Source: Extensimonas perlucida (GTDB lineage: Bacteria; Pseudomonadota; Gammaproteobacteria; Burkholderiales; Burkholderiaceae_C). Taken from it: a stretch of DNA of 64,000 nucleotides. The position numbers and the translations under genes are program-made. Under the pieces are notes generated by a model. That model searched no databases. It had not been told where the DNA came from and was given only the letters and a program-made list of their open reading frames with translations. Below, one piece after another: positions 26,191 to 33,660 of the stretch (its first letter is position 1; every line of letters starts with the position of its first letter). The stretch is from assembly GCF_007655255.1 (NCBI RefSeq), contig NZ_VMYE01000002.1:247472-311471 (forward strand), written 5' to 3'.

Positions 26191-27357
26191 ATGGACTCCG
26201 CAAACAAGCCAGGAACCTTCCCGGGCGACAGCCGCCTGCTTTCTTACCTTGCGCTGATGGCGCGCGAGCGTGCCTCCGACCTGTTTTTGCTCGACGGCGC
26301 GCCGCCCACGCTCAAGCGCCAGGGGGACTTCACGCCCATCACGCAGGCTCCGCTGGGTGCCGAGGACATTCGTGCGATGGCCTACTCGATCATGCGCAAG
26401 GCGCAGATCGACGAATTCGAGGCCACCATGGAGTGCGACCTTTCGTTCCAGATGGGGGCGTCGGGGCGCTTTCGGGTCAACGTGCACCAGCAGCGCGGCA
26501 AGGTGGGCATGGTGGTGCGCCACGTCACGGCGCAGATCCTCTCGCTCGAAGAACTGGGTTTGCCCGCCGTGTTCAAGCAGCTTGCCTTCTTGGAGGCGGG
26601 GTTGGTGCTGACCGTGGGGGCTGCCGGCTCGGGGAAAACCACCTCGCTGGCGGCCATGCTCAACTACCGCAACGAGAACGCGACAGGCCACATCCTGACC
26701 GTGGAAGACCCGATCGAATACCTGCATGGGCACAAAAAATCGCTGGTCACCCAGCGTGAAATCGGTCTGGACACGCGCTCGTACGACGATGCCCTGCGCC
26801 ACGCCATGCGCGAGGCGCCGAACGTGATCATGATCGGCGAAATCCGTGACCGCTCCACCATGCAGCATGCGCTGCACTACGCCGAATCCGGGCACTTGTG
26901 CGTTTCCACCATGCACGCCAGCAACGCGCGCCAGGCCGTGCAGCGGATTTTGAATTTCTTTCCTGAAGATGCGCACAGACAGGTGCTGATGGACTTGTCG
27001 CTGAACTTGCGTGCAGTGGTGGCGCAGCGCCTCGTGAGAAGCGTGCACGGCCAGCTCGTGCCCGCAACCGAAGTCATGCTGTGGTCGCCCTACGTGGCCG
27101 AGCTGCTCCAAAAAGGCCAAATCGACGAACTCAAGACCGCGATCGAGCGCAGCGGCGAGCCCGGCATGTGCACCTTCGACCATTCCTTGTACGAGCTCCA
27201 GCAGCGTGGTGTCATCACTGCCGAAGAGGCCCTGGCCCATGCCGACAACCGCACCGATATGTCGCTGCGCCTGCGGCTTGCCGCCGGCGCTCCTCCAGTG
27301 GGCGAAGGCCTGCAGATCAGCCCGCAGGACAGAGGCGGCAGGTCCAGCCTCGGCTGA
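26191..27357 (+). CDS. pilU: Type IV pilus retraction ATPase, PilT/PilU family
   Basis: The product is a 388-residue secretion-type hexameric ATPase. An N-terminal PAS-like region is followed by Walker A 'GAAGSGKTTS' (from residue 143; Ala replaces the usual Thr), the Asp box 'LTVEDPIEYLH', Walker B 'NVIMIGEIRD' and the His box 'GHLCVSTMHASN'. It drives pilus retraction. PilU rather than PilT is favoured by 'MECDLSFQMG' and the extended C-terminal tail; this is moderate confidence. It follows chpA by 36 bp and is likely in the same transcript. No partner pilT lies beside it. Confidence 0.85.
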   Translation: MDSANKPGTFPGDSRLLSYLALMARERASDLFLLDGAPPTLKRQGDFTPITQAPLGAEDIRAMAYSIMRKAQIDEFEATMECDLSFQMGASGRFRVNVHQQRGKVGMVVRHVTAQILSLEELGLPAVFKQLAFLEAGLVLTVGAAGSGKTTSLAAMLNYRNENATGHILTVEDPIEYLHGHKKSLVTQREIGLDTRSYDDALRHAMREAPNVIMIGEIRDRSTMQHALHYAESGHLCVSTMHASNARQAVQRILNFFPEDAHRQVLMDLSLNLRAVVAQRLVRSVHGQLVPATEVMLWSPYVAELLQKGQIDELKTAIERSGEPGMCTFDHSLYELQQRGVITAEEALAHADNRTDMSLRLRLAAGAPPVGEGLQISPQDRGGRSSLG

Positions 27358-27484
27358 GAGGCGGGCCGGTTTCCCGCTCCCGCTGCAGTTGCGCGGCGCT
27401 GGGCATGGGCGGCCTGCGCGCAGCTTGCGGCCGCAGTCTTGGCTTGCCCGTAGAATTGTCTGCATGCCTGCCGATACTGCGCCC

Positions 27485-28084
27485 ATGAACCTGACGCACC
27501 ATTTTTTGATCGCCATGCCCGGCGTGCGCGACGCCCTGTTCGCGCGCAGCGTGGTGTATGTGTGCGAGCACAACGAGCGCGGCACGCTGGGGCTCATCAT
27601 CAACAAGCCGAGCGACATCACGCTGAGCCAGCTGTTCGACAAGCTCGACATGCCGTTGCAGCGCGCCGACCTGGCCACCCAGCCCGTGTTGCAGGGCGGG
27701 CCGGTGCAGACGGACCGCGGCTTCGTATTGCATGAAGTGGTACACGCGTCTGCAGTCGAGGGAACGCAGCAAGCACAGGAGCAGGACGAAACCCTCTACG
27801 CCTCGACCCTTCGCATCCCCGGAGGCCTGGAGATGACCACGTCGAAGGACGTGCTCGAGGCACTTGCGACCGGCGGCGGCCCGCAGCGCCTGCTCATCAC
27901 GCTCGGTTATTCCGCCTGGGGTGAGGGCCAGCTCGAATCCGAGCTGCGCGAAAACGCCTGGCTCACCGTAGGGGCCGACCTCGCGGTGCTGTTCGATACG
28001 CCCGTGTCCGAGCGTTACGACCGCGCCCTGGCGCTGCTCGGGCTGCAGTCCTGGATGCTCACCGCCGAGGCGGGGCATGCCTGA
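27485..28084 (+). CDS. yqgE: YqgE/AlgH family protein
   Basis: The product is 199 residues. The family motifs are near-perfect: 'MNLTHHFLIAMPGVRDALFARSVVYVCEHNERGTLGLIINKP' region at the N-terminus, 'VLQGGPVQTDRGFVLH', and 'LITLGYSAWGEGQLESELRENAWL' in the C-terminal half. The molecular function is unknown. The start at 27485 matches the family start; an in-frame ATG at 27464 would add seven residues. It overlaps ruvX by a TGATG, and the yqgE-ruvX-pyrR-pyrB order is the conserved proteobacterial arrangement. The preceding 127 bp after pilU probably hold this operon's promoter. Confidence 0.93.
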   Translation: MNLTHHFLIAMPGVRDALFARSVVYVCEHNERGTLGLIINKPSDITLSQLFDKLDMPLQRADLATQPVLQGGPVQTDRGFVLHEVVHASAVEGTQQAQEQDETLYASTLRIPGGLEMTTSKDVLEALATGGGPQRLLITLGYSAWGEGQLESELRENAWLTVGADLAVLFDTPVSERYDRALALLGLQSWMLTAEAGHA

Positions 28085-28515
28085 TGAAGATGGACGAGAC
28101 GGCTGGCCTGCCTGCGCCAGTGCCCGCGCAGTTGCAGACCTTTCTGGCTTTCGACTATGGCCTGCGGCGCACCGGTGTGGCCGTGGGTACGCGGCTCTTG
28201 CGCAGCGCGAGCCCGCAAGCCAGCATCCACGCCGCGGGTGATGCGCGCTTTGCCGAGGTGGCGCGGCGCATTCGTGAGTGGCAGCCCGACGCTCTTGTGG
28301 TGGGCGTGCCCTTTCATCCCGATGGCGCGAGCCACGAAAACACCGTGCGTGCGCGCAAGTTCGCGCGCCAGCTGCACGGGCGCTTCGGCCTGCCGGTGTA
28401 CGAGGTCGACGAGCGCTACAGCACCACCGCGGCGCTGGCCGAGGCGCGCACGCCGGATGCCGATGCCGGCGCGGCCTGCATCATCCTGGAGCAGTTTTTG
28501 AGGAGCCTGCCATGA
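28084..28515 (+). CDS. ruvX: Putative Holliday junction resolvase / rRNA-processing nuclease RuvX (YqgF)
   Basis: The product is 143 residues with an RNase H-like fold: 'TFLAFDYGLRRTGVAVG' holds the first catalytic Asp, 'DALVVGVPFHPDG' the second strand, and 'YEVDERYSTTAAL' the third acidic site, with a further Asp in 'TPDADAGAACIILEQFL'. Family knowledge: YqgF is linked to 16S rRNA 5'-end processing and was once proposed as a Holliday junction resolvase. It overlaps yqgE upstream and pyrR downstream (ATGA). Confidence 0.92.
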   Translation: MKMDETAGLPAPVPAQLQTFLAFDYGLRRTGVAVGTRLLRSASPQASIHAAGDARFAEVARRIREWQPDALVVGVPFHPDGASHENTVRARKFARQLHGRFGLPVYEVDERYSTTAALAEARTPDADAGAACIILEQFLRSLP

Positions 28516-29033
28516 GTTTCCCCCCGCCTGCCGCCGCAGGCCACCTCGTGCTCGACGCCGAGGCCCTCTACCGCGAACTGCTGCAAGGGGTGCGCGCGCT
28601 CATGGCGCCCGCGACGCGGCTCGCGGGCATCGCCTCGGGTGGTGCCTGGCTGGCCGAGCGCCTGCAAAAAGACCTGGGTCTGCCCGGCGCGCCCGGCGTA
28701 CTGTCTTCGGCGCTGCACCGCGACGATTTCGCCCAGCGCGGCCTGAGCGCGAGCGCGCAGACCACGCTGCCGTTCGACGTGGAAGGCGCCGACATTCTGC
28801 TGCTCGACGATGTGCTCTACACCGGACGCACCTTGCGCGCCGTGCTCAATGAGTTGTTCGACTACGGTCGCCCTGCGCGCGTGCGCTTGGCGGTGCTCGT
28901 CGATCGCGGCGGGCGCGAGCTGCCCGTGCAGGCCGACTTCGCTGCCGCGCGCGTGGCGCTGCCGCCCACGCAGTCGCTCGCCCTTGCGCGCGACGCGCAG
29001 GGCCAATTCCACTTTCAGATCGAGGAGGCCTGA
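28512..29033 (+). CDS. pyrR: PyrR family regulator / uracil phosphoribosyltransferase
   Basis: The product is 173 residues with a phosphoribosyltransferase fold. The PRPP-binding signature '[21 protein letters not shown]' is intact, and '[14 protein letters not shown]' and '[20 protein letters not shown]' match PyrR. In Gram-positive bacteria PyrR controls pyr mRNA attenuation; in Proteobacteria a regulatory role is not established. I see no PyrR-binding RNA hairpin within this operon. The start overlaps ruvX, and pyrB begins two bases after the stop. Confidence 0.9.
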   Translation: MSFPPPAAAGHLVLDAEALYRELLQGVRALMAPATRLAGIASGGAWLAERLQKDLGLPGAPGVLSSALHRDDFAQRGLSASAQTTLPFDVEGADILLLDDVLYTGRTLRAVLNELFDYGRPARVRLAVLVDRGGRELPVQADFAAARVALPPTQSLALARDAQGQFHFQIEEA

Positions 29034-29035
29034 GC

Positions 29036-29998
29036 GTGCTGCACCGGCGCAATCCCCAGCTCAACGCGCACGGCGAGCTGATCCACCTGCTGTCCACCGA
29101 GGGCCTGCCGCGCGACATCCTGCTGCAGATACTCGACACGGCCGACAACTTCGTCAGCATGAACGACCGCGAGGTCAAAAAAGTGCCGCTGCTGCGCGGC
29201 AAGAGCATATTCAACCTGTTTTTCGAAAACAGCACGCGCACGCGCACCACGTTCGAGATTGCGGCCAAGCGGCTGTCGGCGGACGTGATCAACCTCGACA
29301 TCGCGCGCAGCTCGGCGAGCAAGGGCGAGTCGCTGCTCGACACTATCGCCAACCTGAGCGCCATGGCGGCCGATGTGTTCGTGGTGCGCCACGGCGAGTC
29401 GGGCGCGCCCTACCTGATCGCGCAGCACGTGGCGCCGCATGTGCACGTGATCAACGCGGGCGACGGGCGGCATGCGCACCCCACGCAGGGGCTGCTCGAC
29501 ATGTACACCATACGCCACTACAAAAAAGACTTCAGCAATCTCACGGTGGCTATCGTCGGCGACGTGCTGCACTCGCGCGTGGCGCGCTCGGACATCCACG
29601 CGCTGACCACGCTGGGCGCGGCCGAGGTGCGCGTGGTCGGCCCGCGCACGCTGGTGCCCGCCGACATGGCGCCCATGGGCGTGCGCGTGTGCCACACGCT
29701 GCAAGAGGGCATCAGGGACGCCGACGTGGTCATCATGCTGCGCCTGCAAAACGAGCGCATGAGCGGCGCGCTGCTGCCTTCGCGCCAGGAATACTTCAAG
29801 CACTTCGGCCTCAGCCCCGAAAAGCTGCGCTGGGCCAAGCCCGACGCGATCGTCATGCACCCCGGGCCGATCAACCGCGGCGTGGAGATCGACTCCGCCG
29901 TCGTCGATGGCCGCCAGAGCGTGATCCTGCCGCAGGTCACCTTCGGCATCGCGGTGCGCATGGCGGTGATGTCCATCGTCGCCGGGAACGAAGCCTGA
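29036..29998 (+). CDS. pyrB: Aspartate carbamoyltransferase catalytic subunit
   Basis: The product is 320 residues and begins with GTG. It joins carbamoyl phosphate and aspartate in pyrimidine synthesis. Diagnostic motifs are the carbamoyl-phosphate loop '[19 protein letters not shown]', '[16 protein letters not shown]', '[11 protein letters not shown]', '[16 protein letters not shown]' and '[12 protein letters not shown]'. No pyrI regulatory subunit is present; the downstream inactive dihydroorotase homologue suggests the PyrB-PyrX holoenzyme type known from Pseudomonas. Confidence 0.97.
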   Translation: MLHRRNPQLNAHGELIHLLSTEGLPRDILLQILDTADNFVSMNDREVKKVPLLRGKSIFNLFFENSTRTRTTFEIAAKRLSADVINLDIARSSASKGESLLDTIANLSAMAADVFVVRHGESGAPYLIAQHVAPHVHVINAGDGRHAHPTQGLLDMYTIRHYKKDFSNLTVAIVGDVLHSRVARSDIHALTTLGAAEVRVVGPRTLVPADMAPMGVRVCHTLQEGIRDADVVIMLRLQNERMSGALLPSRQEYFKHFGLSPEKLRWAKPDAIVMHPGPINRGVEIDSAVVDGRQSVILPQVTFGIAVRMAVMSIVAGNEA

Positions 29999-30008
29999 GC
30001 CATGCGAC

Positions 30009-30073
30009 AAAGTTCTTTATTGATAGCTGCTAGTGCTTGCTACATAAGCACTAGAGGCCAATTTCATATAAAA
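30009..30073. repeat. Family B palindromic repeat
   Basis: Between pyrB and pyrX, GATAGCTGCTAGTGCTTGCT continues into a right arm that completes a perfect 9-bp stem (CTAGTGCTT with AAGCACTAG, 7-base loop), followed by GAGGCCAATTTCATATAAAA. It matches the 46.5 kb copy closely and the 10.5 kb copy loosely. Confidence 0.85.
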
Positions 30074-30075
30074 CC

Positions 30076-31380
30076 ATGAACTTACTCATCCAGCACGGCC
30101 GCGTGATCGATCCGGCCAGCGGCCTCGACCAGCACTGCGACGTCGCGCTGGCCGCCGGGCGCATCGTCGCGCTCGGCCAGGCGCCGGCCGACTTCGTGCC
30201 GCGGCGCGTGCTCGATGCGCGCGGCTGCATCGTGCTGCCCGGACTGGTCGATCTGGCGGTGCGCTTGCGCGAGCCCGGACACGAGCACGAGGGCATGCTC
30301 GAATCCGAACTGGCCGCCGCGGTGGCCGGTGGCGTGACCAGCCTGGTGTGCCTGCCCGACACCGAGCCCGTGCTCGACGAGCCCGGCCTGGTCGAAATGC
30401 TCAAGTCGCGCGCCGAAAGGCTGCATCTCGCGCGCGTGTTCCCGCTCGGCGCACTGACGCGCGGCCTGGGGGGTGAAGTGCTCACCGAAATGGCCCAACT
30501 CACCGAGGCCGGCTGCGTCGGCTTCGCGCAGGCCGAGGTGGCGTTGCCCAATACGCAGGTGCTGCAGCGCGCGCTGCAGTACGCGGCTACCTTCGGCTAC
30601 ACCGTCTGGCTGCGTCCGCAGGACGCGCACCTGGGGCGCGGCGTGGCCGCCAGCGGCCCGCTGGCCACGCGCCTGGGGCTGGCGGGGGTGCCCGTGGCGG
30701 CCGAAACCATCGCCCTGCACACCATCTTTGAGCTGCAGCGCAGCACGGGCGCGCGCGTGCACCTGTGCCGGCTTTCGAGCGCCGCGGGCGTCGAGCTGGT
30801 GCGCCGCGCCAAGGCTGAGGGCCTGCCGGTGAGCTGCGACGTGAGCATCCACTCGCTGCACCTCACCGACACCGACATAGGCTACTTTGACAGCCGCGCG
30901 CGCCTCGCGCCGCCGCTGCGCCAGGCGCGCGACCGCGACGCGCTCCGTGCGGGCCTGGCCGACGGCACCATAGACGCGCTCGTGTCCGATCACACCCCGG
31001 TCGATGAGGACGCCAAGGCCTTGCCTTTCGCCGAGGCCGAGCCCGGCGCCACGGGGCTCGAATTGCTCCTGAGCCTCGCGCTCAAGTGGTCGCAGGAGCA
31101 GGGCGTGCCGCTGGTACGTGCGCTCGCCGTGGTCAGCAGCGCGCCGGCGGGTGTGCTCGGCAATGCGCTGGGCTTGCCGGATGCGCCGCACGCGGGGCTG
31201 GGGCGGATCGTCGAAGGTGGCGTGGCCGACCTGTGCATCTTGGAGCCGCAGGCCCGCTGGAGCGTGCGCGCCGACACGCTGCGCAGCCAGGGCAAGCACA
31301 CGCCGTTTCTGGGCTACGAACTGCCGGGCCGGGTGCGCTGGACCCTGGTGGGCGGCGCAGTGGCGTTCGAGCGCGCCTGA
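30076..31380 (+). CDS. pyrX: Dihydroorotase-like protein lacking metal ligands (PyrX/pseudo-dihydroorotase)
   Basis: The product is 434 residues, clearly of the type I dihydroorotase family ('HGRVIDPASGLDQHCDV', 'CIVLPGLVDL', 'EPGHEHEGMLESELAAAVAGGVT', 'DALVSDHTPVDEDAK'). The metal-binding residues are mostly gone. In the canonical D-x-H-x-H-x-R-E-P-G motif both histidines are replaced (Ala61, Arg63). The later His-x-Glu is Arg180-x-Gln182, and the final ligand His is Arg232. Asp305 remains. Family knowledge: such pseudo-dihydroorotases in Pseudomonas have no activity but scaffold the PyrB dodecamer. The same role is inferred here from its place after pyrB. A catalytic pyrC must then lie elsewhere. 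Confidence 0.88.
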   Translation: MNLLIQHGRVIDPASGLDQHCDVALAAGRIVALGQAPADFVPRRVLDARGCIVLPGLVDLAVRLREPGHEHEGMLESELAAAVAGGVTSLVCLPDTEPVLDEPGLVEMLKSRAERLHLARVFPLGALTRGLGGEVLTEMAQLTEAGCVGFAQAEVALPNTQVLQRALQYAATFGYTVWLRPQDAHLGRGVAASGPLATRLGLAGVPVAAETIALHTIFELQRSTGARVHLCRLSSAAGVELVRRAKAEGLPVSCDVSIHSLHLTDTDIGYFDSRARLAPPLRQARDRDALRAGLADGTIDALVSDHTPVDEDAKALPFAEAEPGATGLELLLSLALKWSQEQGVPLVRALAVVSSAPAGVLGNALGLPDAPHAGLGRIVEGGVADLCILEPQARWSVRADTLRSQGKHTPFLGYELPGRVRWTLVGGAVAFERA

Positions 31381-31410
31381 GAGGCTGAGTGGCGGTTGGG
31401 TGCTGCACGG

Positions 31411-32160
31411 ATGTTCCGTTTCATGAAGCAAGTCATCGCCTGCGGGCGGATGTTGTGGCTGCTTTGGCATCTGGTCGTGGGCGTGACGATCGTGCTGCTG
31501 CGCTTTTCACGCTTTTCGCCCGAGCAGCAGCAAATGCGCGTGCAGGTCTGGGCGCAGGCCTTGCTGCGCATTCTTGGCGTGTCCTTGCGCATCGTGGGCA
31601 GCCCTCCAGCGCAAGGGCCCGTGCTGCTCGTGGCCAACCACATTTCGTGGCTCGACATTCCGGTGCTGCACGCCACGCGTTACTGCCGTTTCGTCTCCAA
31701 GTCCGACGTGCAGTCCTGGCCCCTGCTCGGCACCCTGGCCTCGGCTGCGGGCACGCTGTATCTCGAGCGCAGCTCGCGCCGCGAGGCTCAGCGCATGGTG
31801 CATCAGCTACAGCAGGCGCTGCAGCGCAACGAGGTGCTGGCCTTGTTTCCCGAGGGCACCACGGGCGACGGGCGCACGCTGCGGCCCTTTTATCCCAACC
31901 TTTTGCAGGCCGCCATCGCCTGCGACGCTCCCGTGCAGCCCCTGGGCTTGCGCTTTGTCGACAAGGCCAGCGGCCGCATCAGCTTTGCCCCCAGTTACAC
32001 GGACGACGAAATCCTGCTGGTTTCGCTCTGGCGCACGCTGTGTGCGCCGCCCATCGAAGCCGTGGTGCACTTCGGCCCTCCAGAGCACGCGCAAGGCCGC
32101 GACCGGCGCGCCTGGAGCCGCGACTTGCAGCAGGCCGTGGACCGCCTGCGCCAAGGTTGA
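31411..32160 (+). CDS. plsC: 1-acyl-sn-glycerol-3-phosphate acyltransferase (PlsC family)
   Basis: The product is 249 residues with an N-terminal membrane helix ('MLWLLWHLVVGVTIVLL'). The acyltransferase motifs are complete: 'NHISWLD' (the HX4D catalytic pair), 'GTLYLERSSRREA', 'FPEGTT' for acceptor binding, and 'VQPLGLRF'. It transfers an acyl chain to lysophosphatidic acid or a related acceptor at the inner membrane. It starts 30 bp after pyrX and may be read from the same transcript. The ATG at 31411 is preferred over an upstream in-frame TTG. Confidence 0.88.
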   Translation: MFRFMKQVIACGRMLWLLWHLVVGVTIVLLRFSRFSPEQQQMRVQVWAQALLRILGVSLRIVGSPPAQGPVLLVANHISWLDIPVLHATRYCRFVSKSDVQSWPLLGTLASAAGTLYLERSSRREAQRMVHQLQQALQRNEVLALFPEGTTGDGRTLRPFYPNLLQAAIACDAPVQPLGLRFVDKASGRISFAPSYTDDEILLVSLWRTLCAPPIEAVVHFGPPEHAQGRDRRAWSRDLQQAVDRLRQG

Positions 32161-32199
32161 GCTTGCACTTTGGTTCCCCACCGGCTGCGATGGCTGCGA

Positions 32200-32226
32200 T
32201 TGCAGGCGCGCGAATCTGGCTATAAT
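32200..32226 (+). promoter_or_regulatory. Promoter of tRNA-Met
   Basis: A perfect -10 TATAAT at 32221-32226 lies 10 bases before the tRNA, with a TTGCAG -35 at 32200-32205 (15-bp spacer). Confidence 0.75.
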
Positions 32227-32236
32227 TGCTGGCTCA

Positions 32237-32313
32237 GGCGCTTTAGCTCAGTCGGTTAGAGCGATGGAATCATAATCCACAGGTCCGCGGTTCGAATCCG
32301 TGAAGCGCCACCA
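32237..32313 (+). tRNA. tRNA-Met (CAT anticodon)
   Basis: A 77-base cloverleaf: acceptor stem GGCGCTT/AAGCGCC, D arm AGCTCAGTCGGTTAGAGC, anticodon loop ATCATAA with CAT, T arm with GGTTCGAATCC, discriminator A and encoded CCA end. Anticodon CAT could in principle be an isoleucine tRNA read after lysidine modification, but the whole sequence resembles elongator methionine tRNA of related bacteria. Confidence 0.93.
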
Positions 32314-32340
32314 GATTTTTCGGCATTTTGTGCCCTTGAG

Positions 32341-32373
32341 GCCCGCAGCAACGCTTCGTTCTGCGGGCTTTTT
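32341..32373 (+). terminator. Rho-independent terminator after tRNA-Met
   Basis: A perfect 8-bp GC-rich stem (GCCCGCAG 32341-32348, CTGCGGGC 32361-32368) is followed directly by five T residues. It lies 28 bases after the tRNA end and separates it from the flagellar genes. Confidence 0.9.
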
Positions 32374-32505
32374 CGTTGGTGCCGGTGCAGGCGTGGCTGC
32401 AAAGAAAAAGGCGCCGGAGCGCCCGCTTATCGGGCTTTAGATTTTCGGGGGGCCCAGGACAATGACCGACGTCACGCAATCGAAGTCGTTCCTGCTCTCG
32501 CCACC

Positions 32506-33660
32506 ATGGAATCCAGCCAAGAAAGAAACCTGCCGGCCTCCGAGCGCAAGCTGCAAAAGGCGCGCGAGGATGGCCAGGCGGCGCGCTCGCGCGATCTGGC
32601 GCATCTGGCCATTTTGGGCACTGGCGCAGTGGTGTTGCTCGTCGGCGCGCCCGCGCTGATAGATCATTTGCAGCGCGCCATCGAGCGCCAGTTTGCGTTC
32701 GATGCGGCCACGGTGCTGGCGCCCGCAAGCATGTTCGTGCGGCTGCAGGACATGGCCTGGATCGGGCTGCTCGCGAGCGCCCTGTTTGCCGCGCTTACCG
32801 GTGGCGCGGCGGTGCTCAGCGCGATCGGCGCGGGCGGCTGGGTGTTCAGCTTCAAGCCGATCACGCCGCAGTTCAATCGCCTCAACCCCTTGACGGGCGT
32901 GGGCAACCTGTTCACCAAGCAGCAGCTCGCGCAGGTCGCGAAGATGCTGCTGCTGAGCGCGATCTTGACCTTCGTCGCCTGGAAGCACCTCGCGGGCAGT
33001 CTGGGCCGTGTGGCGCAGCTCGTGCTGCTGCCCGCGCCGGCGGCGCTGGGGCAGGTGGGGCAGTGGCTCACCGAAGGCATGGGGCTGCTCTTGCTTGTGG
33101 TGTTTCTGGCCGCGGCCATAGACGTGCCGCTGCAGGCGTACTTCTTCAAGGCGCAGCGCCGCATGTCGCACGAGGAAGTCAAGCAGGAGCACAAGGAATC
33201 CGACGGCAACCCGCAGATCAAGGGCCGTATCCGCCAACGCCAGCGCGAAATGGCCGACCGCGCCAGCGTGGCCGCCGTGCCCAAGGCCGACTTCGTGCTC
33301 ATGAACCCTACGCACTACGCCGTGGCGCTGCGCTACGACGAGGCCACCATGGCCGCGCCGCAGGTGGTTGCGCGCGGCACCGACCTGATCGCGATGCGCA
33401 TCCGCGACCTTGCCACGAGCCACGGCATCCCCGTGCTGCAGGCGCCCATGCTGGCGCGCGCGCTGTACGCGCATGCCGAGCTCGAGCAGGGCATTCCGCC
33501 CGTGCTCTACACCGCCGTGGCGCAGGTGCTGGCTTATGTCTATCGCCTCAAGGCGGCGCTGCGTGGCGAAGGCAGGATGCCTGAGGCGCTCGTGCCGCCC
33601 GAGGTGCCGCCTGAACTCGATCCGCTGCAGCGTACGCAAACCGTGGGAGGCAGCGCATGA
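32506..33660 (+). CDS. flhB: Flagellar export apparatus switch protein FlhB
   Basis: The product is 384 residues. A basic N-terminus ('MESSQERNLPASERKLQKAREDGQAARSRDL') and four membrane helices are followed by the cytoplasmic domain with the self-cleavage site N-P-T-H (Asn267 in 'VLMNPTHYAVAL'). FlhB switches the flagellar type III export gate from rod/hook to filament substrates. It opens an overlapping run flhB-flhA-flhF (ATGA junctions). The 132 bp upstream, after the tRNA terminator, should hold the promoter, but I see no clear FliA or sigma-54 site. Confidence 0.96.
   Translation: MESSQERNLPASERKLQKAREDGQAARSRDLAHLAILGTGAVVLLVGAPALIDHLQRAIERQFAFDAATVLAPASMFVRLQDMAWIGLLASALFAALTGGAAVLSAIGAGGWVFSFKPITPQFNRLNPLTGVGNLFTKQQLAQVAKMLLLSAILTFVAWKHLAGSLGRVAQLVLLPAPAALGQVGQWLTEGMGLLLLVVFLAAAIDVPLQAYFFKAQRRMSHEEVKQEHKESDGNPQIKGRIRQRQREMADRASVAAVPKADFVLMNPTHYAVALRYDEATMAAPQVVARGTDLIAMRIRDLATSHGIPVLQAPMLARALYAHAELEQGIPPVLYTAVAQVLAYVYRLKAALRGEGRMPEALVPPEVPPELDPLQRTQTVGGSA

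Noticed and set aside
32237..32313. Isoleucine tRNA (lysidine-modified CAT anticodon)
   Set aside because: The stem and loop sequence fit elongator tRNA-Met of related bacteria better; a covariance-model search with TilS-determinant check would settle it.
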